The position numbers and the translations under genes are program-made. The notes below the pieces were generated by a model. It made no database searches and was not told the origin of the DNA. It saw only the letters and a program-made list of their open reading frames with translations. A DNA stretch of 43,813 bases from Eubacteriales bacterium (GTDB taxonomy: Bacteria > Bacillota > Clostridia > Lachnospirales > Lachnospiraceae), in contig JAUNAK010000016.1 of NCBI GenBank assembly GCA_030527665.1, positions 1-43,813 of the forward strand. Direction: 5' to 3'. This document shows, in pieces, positions 9,262 to 17,903 of the stretch (positions within the stretch are counted from its first letter, which is position 1; every line of letters begins with the position of its first letter).

Positions 9262-9306
9262 AAAAAAGGCTTAACCCTGGCGATAGTGCAATGTTAAGCC
9301 TTTTTT
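9262..9306. terminator. bidirectional terminator between amidohydrolase and nagA units
   Basis: Perfect 14-bp stem (9262-9275 with 9293-9306) around a 17-base loop. Each arm ends in a run of six A or T, so the hairpin has a U tract in either direction. In context it ends the amidohydrolase transcript, whose stop codon is about 60 bases upstream. Confidence 0.85.
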
Positions 9307-9368
9307 AACAAACTATACAATTATGTATGCGAAGAACAAAACCAATAAATCTATTTCTTCCTGGATTT

Positions 9369-10655
9369 TCAATCTACAAATTTATCCAGCTCCGCTTCCA
9401 CCTGCGGATATTTCTTAAGTGCTTTGATATCGATTCTTTCTCCGCCCGCGAATACCATTTCCGGACTACGAAGAACCTTCAGATCCTCCAGCGGATTCTT
9501 TGCGCAGACAAGCAGATCGGCCATCTTGCCTTCTTCGATGCTTCCGATTTCGCTATCCAGTCCCAGAATCTCTGCATTGCCCAGCGTTGCACTGTACAGT
9601 GCAAAGGCATTGGACACACCGCAGTATTTATGGAAGTAATACAGTTCCCGCCACATATCATAATGTGTGATATACGGACAGCCCACGTCGGTTCCCAGTC
9701 CTACCGGAACACCGGCTTCGAGGCAGGCTTTTGCACAGGCAATAATACCTTCAAAAACAATATTTCCGTTGTACTGCTGCACTTCCGTCGCATGCGAGAT
9801 CGAACGATCGAACAGTGCATAGGGAAGTGCCGGTGAAATAGTCGTAATCACACTTGCCTTCTTCTCTTTGAACAGCTGCATGATCCGTTCATCCGGTTTT
9901 GCCCCGTGCTCTATCGTATCCACACCGTTCTCCAGAGCCACCCTTACTCCTTCCGGACTTTCTACATGTGCCGCTACGATTGCTCCTCTCCGGTGCGCAC
10001 GGTCACAGGCAGCCTTTACATATTCCGGCGGCATGCGCAGCACCCCGGGCTCACCGCGCCTGACGGCATCCATAACGCCTCCGGTGATCATCAGCTTCAG
10101 CAGGTCAGCACCGGAATCCAGAATCTTATCGGCATATGCAGCGGCCTCGGCGGCAGATGTCGCCTCATACGCCAGAGATCCCGCCATATGTCCGCCGGGC
10201 ACCGATACTGCCATATTGGATGCGATCACCCGCGGCCCGACCAGTGTATTATTTTTGATTTCCTCCCTGTAACGGGAATCAAAATTAAGAACACCTCCTA
10301 CGGTTCGAATCGTGGTGACACCGCTCATTAATTCCATTTCCAGAAGCGGTCGAAATACCTTGTAGGATATCTCTGTTGTTAACCGAAAACGGGTCAGCGT
10401 CTGCACCAGCTTCTTCACATCCCTCTGCTTTTTCTGCGGTTTTCCGGTTGCCGGCAGATGCACATGCATATTGATCATTCCCGGCATCAGGTATGCCCCC
10501 CTCAGATCGATCACCTCATATCCGGTCGTATCGATTCCGTCCTCACCGATCTTTTCTATTTTTCCGTCACGGATCAGAACGGTTCTTCCATATTGGGGCT
10601 GCATCTCCTTCGTGCCGTCCAGTATTGCCGCATGTATCAGAGCTTCTGTCTGCAT
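9369..10655 (-). CDS. metal-dependent amidohydrolase, imidazolonepropionase/prolidase-like, 428 aa
   Basis: Amidohydrolase-superfamily protein with the layout of cyclic-amide, prolidase and imidazolonepropionase-like enzymes. A small beta-sandwich (about 1-58) leads to the metal motif INMHVHLP (H64, H66), then a likely carbamylated lysine in LLKLMITGG, histidines in AAHVES and TIEHG, and the final aspartate in LGTDVG. A C-terminal stretch closes the composite beta domain. No signal peptide is seen. AGGAG lies seven bases before the ATG. The gene is alone between a terminator and the ChW-protein gene, and context gives no clue to the substrate (amide, dipeptide or lactam are all possible). Confidence 0.8.
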   Translation of the reverse strand: MQTEALIHAAILDGTKEMQPQYGRTVLIRDGKIEKIGEDGIDTTGYEVIDLRGAYLMPGMINMHVHLPATGKPQKKQRDVKKLVQTLTRFRLTTEISYKVFRPLLEMELMSGVTTIRTVGGVLNFDSRYREEIKNNTLVGPRVIASNMAVSVPGGHMAGSLAYEATSAAEAAAYADKILDSGADLLKLMITGGVMDAVRRGEPGVLRMPPEYVKAACDRAHRRGAIVAAHVESPEGVRVALENGVDTIEHGAKPDERIMQLFKEKKASVITTISPALPYALFDRSISHATEVQQYNGNIVFEGIIACAKACLEAGVPVGLGTDVGCPYITHYDMWRELYYFHKYCGVSNAFALYSATLGNAEILGLDSEIGSIEEGKMADLLVCAKNPLEDLKVLRSPEMVFAGGERIDIKALKKYPQVEAELDKFVD

Positions 10656-10762
10656 CTCATTTCTCCTTTATTTCAATCTGAAATATTTGCATATAGAAAA
10701 CAGAAGCCGCCTGTTCTTCCTGTGACTTCACATTTTCATTTTATATCTTCTTATATCCCGCT

Positions 10763-12550
10763 TCACATTTCCTCGTGTATCTTGTCAAGAACCTCAATGA
10801 TCGGATACAGACGCTTCATGTTCGCCGGTACATCCGACATGATCGTAATGATGTACGGCGATTCACTGTATACGACTCCTCCGTCACAGGTCGCCACAAA
10901 GCTGCTTCCGATCCATCCGGCTTTGGATCTCGTCACATATTTTTCTCCCAAAGCTTCATGAATGGCAGATGCATTCGGCTTCTGCATCCAGCTTCCGACA
11001 AGATCTCCGGTCTCATCTGCTTCAAAAAACTCCCAGTTGCGGATCCATAATCTGCAGAAGGTTCTGGGTGTATACATCGCGTAATGTCCCCTCATCGATT
11101 CCTTAAGAGATACGCCTGCTTCTGACTGCCACTGCTCAAAATACTTCCCTCCGTACGTATTGAACAATCCATCGTATCCCTCATTGGAAGAATACTGCAG
11201 TACACTTTTGATCGTTCCTTCCGACTTTTTTATTGCCTGAGCATTATTTGCACACAGACTCAGAACAAAATGCCCCTTGATACTGCTTGCACTGTAAAAT
11301 TCTTGATCTGCCTGATAGGCAACGCCTTTTCCGGTTTGTGTATCAATCATAACAAATCCGCATTTATAGTTCTTCAATTCTCCTATCGCCTTCTCCAGCT
11401 GGGATCTGCGGACACTTCCCAACTCATATCCACCAAAGCCGACGATCTCCTCCGTTTCCGGTATCGATGCCACACTCCAGTACAGATCCCTCTGCACATT
11501 AAATGCAGAAGTATCCGAATCCCTCAGTCTGCTGTCCTTTACCGATAAAAAAACCTGCATACCGCTCAGATAGGAAACGCCGTCGGAGGTTCCTGCCGGT
11601 TCTCCGTTTGAAGTCCATCCAAGCCATCCAAACCTTTTAGAATATACCCGGTAATTGATATCAAAGAATCGTTCCAATTCTCCCGTTAACCGGATCCGGA
11701 CTGCCTCTATGTTCCGACCGTTCCCTTCCGTTCCGCATATTTCACCTGTCTGGTTCCAGTCAGAATTCCAGCCCGAATCCCGATAGTAGGCACAATACTC
11801 AAGCTCTCCGTTCAGTGATGACGGATTCTGTTCCCATTGCAGCAGAAAACTTTCTATCCCGTTTACTCCGACAATATCCCCCATAGTCAATCCGGCAATT
11901 GCATATTCTTCCCATCCATCTCCGCGTATGTACGTCTTTCCGGTCAAACGGGGAATCGTGATTTCTGTACAGCGCTCCTCCGAATCCTGCTCCTCTTCTG
12001 TATCTCTTTCAATCGAATATCCGGAAAGCAGTTCCTTTTTCAATAATCGGACTTCCAGATTCTGAATCGGAGCTCCCAGTCCTGCAGCTCCTGTCACCTC
12101 GCCGTTTCTGGCCCAGTCCAGCCAGCCTAAAGAACGTATATACACCCGATATTCCACATCATACTGCATTGAGGCAGTCTCTCCCAATTCTATTTTCAGA
12201 GCCTCCAGATGCCGGTTATTTCCAATCGGACAGCTGACTTCTCCGCAGGAGACCATCTCCTGCCAGCCGGCCTCCTGCACATATACGCCATAGTGAAGAT
12301 CCGGTCTGGAAAAAAGTCCGTCCTGCACGAGCATAATTGCCTCCGGATACCGGTCACTGTTCTCCTCATCCATATCCTCTGCGAGATCCACAGCCGTTTC
12401 CCATCCCTGTTCATGTATATACAGCTGAACCGGCAGCAGCTGTTCTGTATACGAACCGTCTCCTCCTGCCAATTCAAAACCATAAACGGTACGGGACAAA
12501 ACGACCGTACTGATAATGACCATACATAAAAGCGAAAAACCTTTCTTCAC
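10763..12550 (-). CDS. secreted ChW-repeat protein with serine beta-lactamase-like domain, 595 aa
   Basis: Exported surface protein. The start is a GTG at 12550 with GGAGG six bases upstream; the upstream ATG at 12583 has a weaker site and would bury the signal peptide. After a signal sequence (about residues 1-25) come two blocks of three ChW-type repeats (about 38-180 and 200-345), each with the pattern Y..R..GW....NG...G and a following hydrophobic strand; the first repeat of each block is degenerate. The C-terminal part (about 370-595) resembles class A beta-lactamases/DD-peptidases, with SSIK (nucleophile S422, K425), a SSN motif and KAG in place of KTG. The role is probably acting on or binding cell-wall material; true antibiotic hydrolysis is unproven. 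Confidence 0.8.
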   Translation of the reverse strand: MKKGFSLLCMVIISTVVLSRTVYGFELAGGDGSYTEQLLPVQLYIHEQGWETAVDLAEDMDEENSDRYPEAIMLVQDGLFSRPDLHYGVYVQEAGWQEMVSCGEVSCPIGNNRHLEALKIELGETASMQYDVEYRVYIRSLGWLDWARNGEVTGAAGLGAPIQNLEVRLLKKELLSGYSIERDTEEEQDSEERCTEITIPRLTGKTYIRGDGWEEYAIAGLTMGDIVGVNGIESFLLQWEQNPSSLNGELEYCAYYRDSGWNSDWNQTGEICGTEGNGRNIEAVRIRLTGELERFFDINYRVYSKRFGWLGWTSNGEPAGTSDGVSYLSGMQVFLSVKDSRLRDSDTSAFNVQRDLYWSVASIPETEEIVGFGGYELGSVRRSQLEKAIGELKNYKCGFVMIDTQTGKGVAYQADQEFYSASSIKGHFVLSLCANNAQAIKKSEGTIKSVLQYSSNEGYDGLFNTYGGKYFEQWQSEAGVSLKESMRGHYAMYTPRTFCRLWIRNWEFFEADETGDLVGSWMQKPNASAIHEALGEKYVTRSKAGWIGSSFVATCDGGVVYSESPYIITIMSDVPANMKRLYPIIEVLDKIHEEM

Positions 12551-12652
12551 TTTTCCCCTCCCCATGATCCGCAGATGATCCATATGTAAAAATCCTGTTC
12601 TATTTTTTTAAGACCGCGGAACGCTCCATTCACCTGTTAAAAAATTTACGGT

Positions 12653-12706
12653 TCAAGTCGAACTCTGTAAGACCTGGCGCGAGATTCAGGTCAGCTATAG
12701 CTGACA
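12653..12706. repeat. dispersed 54-bp repeat, copy 1
   Basis: This intergenic 54-bp segment matches 28172-28225 at 45 of 54 positions in the same orientation. Both copies end in GTCAGC-N4-GCTGAC, which can form a 6-bp stem with a tetraloop (12690-12705 here). The remaining 12584-12822 gap holds only this repeat and the terminator at 12752-12779. There are no target-site duplications or coding potential that I can see. Confidence 0.6.
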
Positions 12707-12751
12707 ACCATCTATCCCAAACCCTTATTCATAATACCATATTAACGAAAA

Positions 12752-12779
12752 GAAACCGCAGCATTTCTGCCGCGGTTTC
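12752..12779 (-). terminator. terminator after the sugar-binding lipoprotein gene
   Basis: GAAACCGC (12752-12759) pairs with GCGGTTTC (12772-12779), with a further GCA/TGC inner pairing. On the minus strand it is followed by UUUUCG. It lies 44 bases after the stop codon of the solute-binding protein gene. Confidence 0.8.
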
Positions 12780-12822
12780 TGGAAAAATCATATTTTTTTG
12801 TCTTACAGGCAGCTCCTGTGAT

Positions 12823-14217
12823 TTACCATGCGGTATCACCTGCAGCCTGTGCCTGCTCTGTACGTCTGTCATCGATTGCTTTCAGAACGTCTTCTGCCGT
12901 CTTCTCACCGGTGAACATGGAGATGATATCCTGATCGGTCTGCATCCACTGCGGGTTGAGGTATTTGATAACATCCTGGAATACGGTACCTGATTTAGCC
13001 TGAGAATCGATAAACTCTCTGGTTGTAGCACTGTAAGCCGGTGTCTGATCCAGATTATACGGAAGGTTCTCGATTTTCGGCTCATTGTCGATCATGTACT
13101 GAACACTCTCTTTTGTAGTGATGTAAGCAAGATACTTCTTAGCCTCTTCAATATGAGAAGATCCGGAATAGATGAATCTTGTCGGTCCGCACGGATGTAC
13201 ATTCAGTACGTCGTTGTCCAGGTTCGGGCAAAGGAAGAGACCGAAATCGTCTTCTGTATATTTGCCGTCAGATGCTGCAGCGATGGCAGCGATCTGTCCC
13301 GGTTTCTCGAAGGACATTGCATACTCACCGGAAGCAAGGTTTGCAACGGTGTCTGCATATTCATCGGACAGGTAGTTGTCACCGAAGTATCCCTTCTGTG
13401 CCAGATCATTCAGATCCTCAAGAGCCTCTTTGAACATCGGAACATCTGCGAATTTTACTTCGTTATTGTTCAGCTTATCAACGATATCCGGGTCGATGTC
13501 CTGATATTTTCCGCCGATCTCGCAGAACCACATTGTTGCATGCCAGCCGTCTTTGTCCGGCTCATAGATCGGAGTGATGCCTGCGTCCAGAAGTTTCTGG
13601 CAAACGTCTTCAAACTCAGCGAAGGAAGTCGGAACTGCTACACCATTCTCTTCGAAGATCTTCTTGTTGTAAACCATGTAGAAGTCAGTTGTTGTATCGA
13701 AATAGGTTGCGCCGTAAACTTTTCCGCCGGTGGATGTCTGCTCTTTTGCGAACTCATTGTAATACTCTACCCACGGCTCATTGGAAAGATCTACCGCATT
13801 CTCCTCAACATTGTACTGAGAAACAATATCGTAGCTTCCGGACTGTCCGCCGAAGATATCCGGGCCCTCACCGCTGTTCAGCTTTGTCATCAGAACATTG
13901 TAGTACTGATCCGCCGGAACGATCTGATAATCAACCTTGATGCCTGTTTCTTCCTCAAACTTAGCCGCAAGCTCTCTCTCAGCATCGTATACCCAGTCCT
14001 GGCTTGCCAGGAAAGAAATGGTTACGCCCTCGCCGGACGCTGCCTCTTTTCCCTCTTCCTCAGCTGCCGGTGCCTCTGCTGCCGGTGCTTCTGCGGAAGT
14101 GCCTGCTGCTTTGGAATCTGCTGTCTCTGCTGCCGGTGCAGAAGAAGATCCACAGCCTGCAAGAACGGATAATGCCATTACTCCACATAAAAACGTTGCA
14201 ACTGCTTTCTTTTTCAT
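12823..14217 (-). CDS. ABC transporter sugar-binding lipoprotein, 464 aa
   Basis: Extracellular solute-binding protein of the family 1 (maltose-binding-like) sugar ABC importers. The N-terminus is a lipoprotein signal with lipobox LAGC (Cys22), followed by a low-complexity Ala/Glu/Ser linker (about 23-65) that spaces the protein from the membrane. The mature domain has the usual EEETGIKVDYQIV entry and a C-terminal DDRRTEQ tail. AGGAGGG precedes the ATG. It is transcribed away from the two permease genes that begin 271 bases upstream on the other strand. No ATPase is encoded with them, so a shared MsmX/UgpC-type ATPase elsewhere is likely. The substrate is probably an oligosaccharide. Confidence 0.92.
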   Translation of the reverse strand: MKKKAVATFLCGVMALSVLAGCGSSSAPAAETADSKAAGTSAEAPAAEAPAAEEEGKEAASGEGVTISFLASQDWVYDAERELAAKFEEETGIKVDYQIVPADQYYNVLMTKLNSGEGPDIFGGQSGSYDIVSQYNVEENAVDLSNEPWVEYYNEFAKEQTSTGGKVYGATYFDTTTDFYMVYNKKIFEENGVAVPTSFAEFEDVCQKLLDAGITPIYEPDKDGWHATMWFCEIGGKYQDIDPDIVDKLNNNEVKFADVPMFKEALEDLNDLAQKGYFGDNYLSDEYADTVANLASGEYAMSFEKPGQIAAIAAASDGKYTEDDFGLFLCPNLDNDVLNVHPCGPTRFIYSGSSHIEEAKKYLAYITTKESVQYMIDNEPKIENLPYNLDQTPAYSATTREFIDSQAKSGTVFQDVIKYLNPQWMQTDQDIISMFTGEKTAEDVLKAIDDRRTEQAQAAGDTAW

Positions 14218-14259
14218 GAAAAACCCTCCTGTCTTTTCATTTATAAATCTGATAGCTGC

Positions 14260-14265
14260 ATTATA
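14260..14265 (-). promoter_or_regulatory. -10 box for the sugar-binding lipoprotein gene
   Basis: A perfect TATAAT on the minus strand lies 43 bases before the lipoprotein start codon. The hexamer 17 bases upstream (TGTTTA, 14283-14288) is a poor -35, which would fit an activator-dependent promoter. The 14218-14488 divergent gap is otherwise A/T-rich, with no repeat or clear operator. Confidence 0.5.
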
Positions 14266-14488
14266 CTATCCCTCCATCCGCATAAACATGTATATTTCTA
14301 GGATTTTTTTGTCAGTTTTTAACTATCTCATCCCTGTTTTCCTTAATAAATACTGTCACATATACAACCCCATTCTTATCAAAGTAAAAAATAAACAAAA
14401 AGCAGCACAAATCCTGCATGTAAATAGGCCGCTGTTTTATGTAAAATCATTATATTCAAACATGTCATATAAAAAAGGAGATGGAGAC

Positions 14489-15364
14489 GTGAAAAAAGCA
14501 AAAATTTATCCTTGGTACTTTGCTGCCGGCGCATTGCTTATTTATACACTGCTGGCGGTAGTACCCGGAATCGTTGGTATCGGCTATTCCTTCACTGACT
14601 GGTCGGCTTATTCGAAGGAACTGCATTTCGTTGGATTCAAAAACTTCCAGCAGGTATTCTCCGCAGATCAGGATTATCTGAAATACATTATGAATACACT
14701 GGTATTCACAGCGGTTACTACCATATTTAAAACCGGACTGGGACTGCTTTTTGCGGTTGTACTCTGCAGCAACATCAAGCTGAAAAACTTCCACCGCGGA
14801 GTTATGTATCTCCCGTCTGTATTATCCATCCTGATCATCGGCCTTGTGTTCGGTTCTATTCTGAATCCGAAGAACGGATTCCTGAACAGCATTCTCCGCT
14901 CTGTCGGACTCGGAGCTCTCGCCCAGAAATGGCTGGTGGATCCGAAGATCGCCTTCGGTTCTGTCATGGCTGTAGATATCTGGCGCGGAACCGGATACAT
15001 CATGACAATGCTGATCGTAGGAATTCTGGCTATTCCTTCCGTATATTATGAAGCAGCAAGTGTAGATGGTGCGACCGGGTTCCAGAAATTTATTCACATC
15101 ACACTTCCGATGCTTCGCCAGACCCTTGCGGTTACCATTGTCCTCAATGTTCTGTACGGTCTGAAAGTATTTGATATCGTATATGCACTGACAAACGGCG
15201 GACCGGGCCATGTAACAGAGGTAATGTACACAGCCGTATTCAAACAGTTCTCGCAGGGACTGTATGCACTTGGTACTACGATCAGTTCCGTAATGTTTAT
15301 ATTCATGGTTGTCATTGGATACTTTATGATTAAGATTCTGACAAGGGATGAGGTGATCGAATAA
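14489..15364 (+). CDS. ABC sugar transporter permease 1, 291 aa
   Basis: First membrane subunit of a carbohydrate importer (MalF/UgpA type), with about six membrane helices and the EAA loop EAASVDGATGFQKFIHITLP, which contacts the ATPase. I set the start at a GTG with AAGGAG eight bases upstream; an in-frame ATG at 14462 precedes that Shine-Dalgarno sequence and is less likely. The stop overlaps the start of the second permease by one base (TAATG), so translation is coupled. Its partner lipoprotein gene is divergent. Confidence 0.92.
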   Translation: MKKAKIYPWYFAAGALLIYTLLAVVPGIVGIGYSFTDWSAYSKELHFVGFKNFQQVFSADQDYLKYIMNTLVFTAVTTIFKTGLGLLFAVVLCSNIKLKNFHRGVMYLPSVLSILIIGLVFGSILNPKNGFLNSILRSVGLGALAQKWLVDPKIAFGSVMAVDIWRGTGYIMTMLIVGILAIPSVYYEAASVDGATGFQKFIHITLPMLRQTLAVTIVLNVLYGLKVFDIVYALTNGGPGHVTEVMYTAVFKQFSQGLYALGTTISSVMFIFMVVIGYFMIKILTRDEVIE

Positions 15365-16194
15365 TGAATAATAAAACAAAACAGTTTACCAAAACATTCC
15401 TGAAAAATGTATTGTCCTGGATCATCTCGATCATCATGCTTGTTCCGCTGGCACTGATCGTTGTAAATGCCTTCAAGCCCGACTCCGAAGCGCTGACACT
15501 GTCGCTTACCCTTCCAAAGGTCTGGACCTTCGATAATTTTGCAGTCGTTGTTGAAAAAGGAAAGCTTCTGCGCAGTTTCCTGAACAGTTTCCTGTATGCC
15601 GGATCCGCAACACTGATCACGATCCTCCTCGGCTCCATGGCAGCCTATGTCTTCTCCAGACGCAGAGGCAGAAAAGAGACACTTGTCTATATGTACATGG
15701 TTCTGGGAATCGTTATCCCGATCAACTACGTAGCTTTAATGAAAGTCATGCAGGTTACACACCTGAACAACAAAGCGATCGGTATCATCCTTCTGTACAC
15801 AGCCATGCAGCTGCCGTTCACGGTATTCCTGTTATACGGCTTCGTATCCAAGGTTCCCGTTGAGCTGGATGAAGCAGCCGTTATTGACGGATGCGGACCG
15901 TTCCGCCTGTTTTTCCGCATTGTTATGCCGATGATGCGTTCCAGTATGGTAACCGCCGGTGTTCTCTGCTTCCTGAATACCTGGAACGAATTCGTCATGC
16001 CGCTGTATTTCCTGAATTCTTCGGAGAAGTGGCCCATGACCCTGGCGGTCTACAACTTCTTCGGTCAGTATGAGAAGAGCTGGAATCTGATCTGTGCCGA
16101 CATTCTTCTGACCTGTCTTCCGGTAATTATTCTGTATCTCGTCTGCCAGAAGTATATCGTCGGCGGACAGACCGCAGGTGCCGTAAAAGGCTGA
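15364..16194 (+). CDS. ABC sugar transporter permease 2, 276 aa
   Basis: Second membrane subunit (MalG/UgpE type), about six helices, with the EAA motif ELDEAAVIDGCGPFRLFFRI that docks with the ATPase. It pairs with the preceding permease to form the transmembrane channel for a sugar delivered by the lipoprotein encoded divergently at 12823-14217. The start codon shares one base with the stop of the first permease. A strong terminator follows within 35 bases, so the operon has only these two genes and no kinase, hydrolase or ATPase. Confidence 0.92.
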   Translation: MNNKTKQFTKTFLKNVLSWIISIIMLVPLALIVVNAFKPDSEALTLSLTLPKVWTFDNFAVVVEKGKLLRSFLNSFLYAGSATLITILLGSMAAYVFSRRRGRKETLVYMYMVLGIVIPINYVALMKVMQVTHLNNKAIGIILLYTAMQLPFTVFLLYGFVSKVPVELDEAAVIDGCGPFRLFFRIVMPMMRSSMVTAGVLCFLNTWNEFVMPLYFLNSSEKWPMTLAVYNFFGQYEKSWNLICADILLTCLPVIILYLVCQKYIVGGQTAGAVKG

Positions 16195-16226
16195 CATACG
16201 CATAAGCAGAAAACCACAAAGAGACC

Positions 16227-16282
16227 AAACAGCAAAGAAGACCGTTCTGCCGCATCGGACAGAACGGTCTTCTTTGCTGTTT
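16227..16282 (+). terminator. strong terminator after the permease pair
   Basis: Arms 16227-16249 and 16260-16282 form a perfect 23-bp stem with a 10-base loop, followed directly by four more T. This is the longest perfect hairpin among the terminators in the window and insulates the MATE gene from the permeases. Confidence 0.92.
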
Positions 16283-16308
16283 TTTCCTGTAATCGGCTTA
16301 CTGCGGAT

Positions 16309-16336
16309 TTGCTTTCCTGCATGAAACAGTTATAAT
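16309..16336 (+). promoter_or_regulatory. sigma-A promoter for the MATE gene
   Basis: TTGCTT (16309-16314) and a perfect TATAAT (16331-16336) are 16 bases apart on the plus strand, 33 bases before the MATE start codon and just after the terminator. Confidence 0.65.
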
Positions 16337-16368
16337 AACAGTATTTCCCGTTTAGGAGCATAGACATT

Positions 16369-17799
16369 ATGAAACGATCAGCATCACAGGACCATCTGGC
16401 CTGGCTTAGAGAAGGAAAAACATTGAGCACCGCACAGCAGCTCCGCTGTATCATACAGTTGAGCATCCCTGCTATTTTTGCGCATCTGTCTTCTGTTGTT
16501 ATGCAGTATATCGATGCATCCATGGTTGGTCAGCTGGGAAAGACCGCTTCCGCATCCATCGGACTGGTCTCTTCCTCCACATGGCTGGTCGGAGGCATCA
16601 CCTGCGCCCTCGGCACAGGTTTTACTGTACAGATCGCACACCGCATCGGTGCCAAACAGGAAGCGGAGGCAAGAGCGGTCGTGCGCCACGGGCTTCTGTC
16701 TGTTCTGGTATTTTCGCTGTTCATGGGACTGCTGTCCGCCTCTCTGGCCGGTGTCCTCCCGATCTGGCTGGGCGGCCAGGATGATCTGCTGGCCGGCTCC
16801 ACGCAGTATTTCCGCATTTACTCACTGGCACTGCCTGCCATGGCTGTCAACTACGCCGCCGGAGGTATGCTGCAGTGCAGCGGAAACATGCGTACCCCCA
16901 GTATGATCAACATTATCATGTGTGCACTGGATGTACTTCTGAATGCCCTGCTGATCTTTCCGGCAAGAACGCTTTCGCTTGGTACTTTGCACCTGCCGGT
17001 TCCCGGCTTTCATCTGGGAGTTGCCGGTGCAGCCCTTGGCACTGCCTTTGCAGAAATTATCTGTGCGGCCCTGATGCTGTATTTTCTTCTGGTACGTTCC
17101 GATACCCTCAACCTTCGTCATCGTGCCGTACCCGGGAATTTTTCCAAGGAACTGCAGTATGCGGTCCGGCTGTCCCTGCCGATTGCTATTGAAAATGCGA
17201 TCAGCGGAGGCGCCCAGGTAACCTCAACAAGAATCGTAGCTCCCCTGGGCACGGTTGCCATTGCAGCAAACTCCTTCTCTGTTACCGCCGAAGGCGTCTG
17301 CTATATGCCCGGCTACGGAATCGCCTCGGCAGCCACGGCTCTGATCGGTCAGAGTACCGGTGCCGGACGAAAAAAAGAAACAAAAAAGCTCAGTTTTCTT
17401 ACGATCGGACTTGGCATGGCGGTGATGACCGGTACAGGAATCCTGCTCTATATCTTTGCACCGCAGATGCTTGGCATTCTGACTCCGGACAGTGATATAC
17501 AGAACCTTGGCGTACAGGTACTTCGAATCGAAGCCTTTGCCGAACCATTCTTTGCTGCCTCGATCGTAACAGCCGGCGTATTCCGCGGTGTGGGCAAAAC
17601 AGCGGTCTCCACCATGCTGAATCTGGGCACTATGTGGCTGATCCGCATTCCGCTTGCCGCTTTGCTGGCTCCCCGCCTGGGACTGCAGGGAGTCTGGACT
17701 GCCATGTGCCTGCAGCTGACCGTCTGCGGTCTGCTGTTCCTGCTTGCAGCTGTACTGCATTTCCGAAAAGCAGCTTCCCAAAAAAACATTTCCAGATAA
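16369..17799 (+). CDS. MATE-family multidrug/metabolite exporter, 476 aa
   Basis: Polytopic exporter of the MATE family (NorM/DinF type) with two homologous halves of about six helices each. Typical features are the early QLSIPAIFAHLSSVVMQYID helix with its conserved position for substrate and cation coupling, the GLVSSSTWLVGG segment, and the mirrored RLSLPIAIENAIS in the second half. It should use Na+ or H+ antiport to expel cationic drugs or metabolites. TAGGAG lies ten bases before the ATG. It is a single-gene unit with its own promoter and a shared terminator with the convergent AEC gene. Confidence 0.92.
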   Translation: MKRSASQDHLAWLREGKTLSTAQQLRCIIQLSIPAIFAHLSSVVMQYIDASMVGQLGKTASASIGLVSSSTWLVGGITCALGTGFTVQIAHRIGAKQEAEARAVVRHGLLSVLVFSLFMGLLSASLAGVLPIWLGGQDDLLAGSTQYFRIYSLALPAMAVNYAAGGMLQCSGNMRTPSMINIIMCALDVLLNALLIFPARTLSLGTLHLPVPGFHLGVAGAALGTAFAEIICAALMLYFLLVRSDTLNLRHRAVPGNFSKELQYAVRLSLPIAIENAISGGAQVTSTRIVAPLGTVAIAANSFSVTAEGVCYMPGYGIASAATALIGQSTGAGRKKETKKLSFLTIGLGMAVMTGTGILLYIFAPQMLGILTPDSDIQNLGVQVLRIEAFAEPFFAASIVTAGVFRGVGKTAVSTMLNLGTMWLIRIPLAALLAPRLGLQGVWTAMCLQLTVCGLLFLLAAVLHFRKAASQKNISR

Positions 17800-17815
17800 T
17801 AAAGCACTGAACACA

Positions 17816-17846
17816 GCAAGAGGGGGATAAAACATCCCCCTCTTGC
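17816..17846. terminator. shared terminator between convergent MATE and AEC genes
   Basis: Perfect 13-bp stem GCAAGAGGGGGAT with its complement (17816-17828 and 17834-17846), loop AAAAC. It lies 17 bases after the MATE stop and 58 bases after the AEC stop. U tracts are poor on both sides, so termination relies on the GC-rich stem. Confidence 0.7.
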
Positions 17847-17903
17847 CTGCATATACAATAATTCACAAAATGCTGTACGAATCGTTTTCAGCATCATTCC
17901 TTT

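Noticed and set aside
10721-10732. CRP-like site TGTGA/TCACA between the ChW and amidohydrolase genes
   Set aside because: The half-sites are only two bases apart, not six, and Clostridia of this type are not expected to use that regulator in this way.
12653-12706. tRNA-like T-arm in the dispersed repeat (GGTTCAAGTC)
   Set aside because: No acceptor stem, D-arm or anticodon arm can be drawn around it, and the second copy loses the match.
13153-14172. Long plus-strand open frame opposite the sugar-binding lipoprotein gene
   Set aside because: It is antisense to a clear gene with a lipoprotein signal, lacks an RBS, and its protein is low-complexity Cys/Leu/Arg text typical of a reverse-frame shadow.
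13937-14488. Longer start for the first permease, reaching back across the divergent gap
   Set aside because: It would begin inside the lipoprotein gene on the other strand; the GTG at 14489 has a proper Shine-Dalgarno sequence and gives the normal permease N-terminus.
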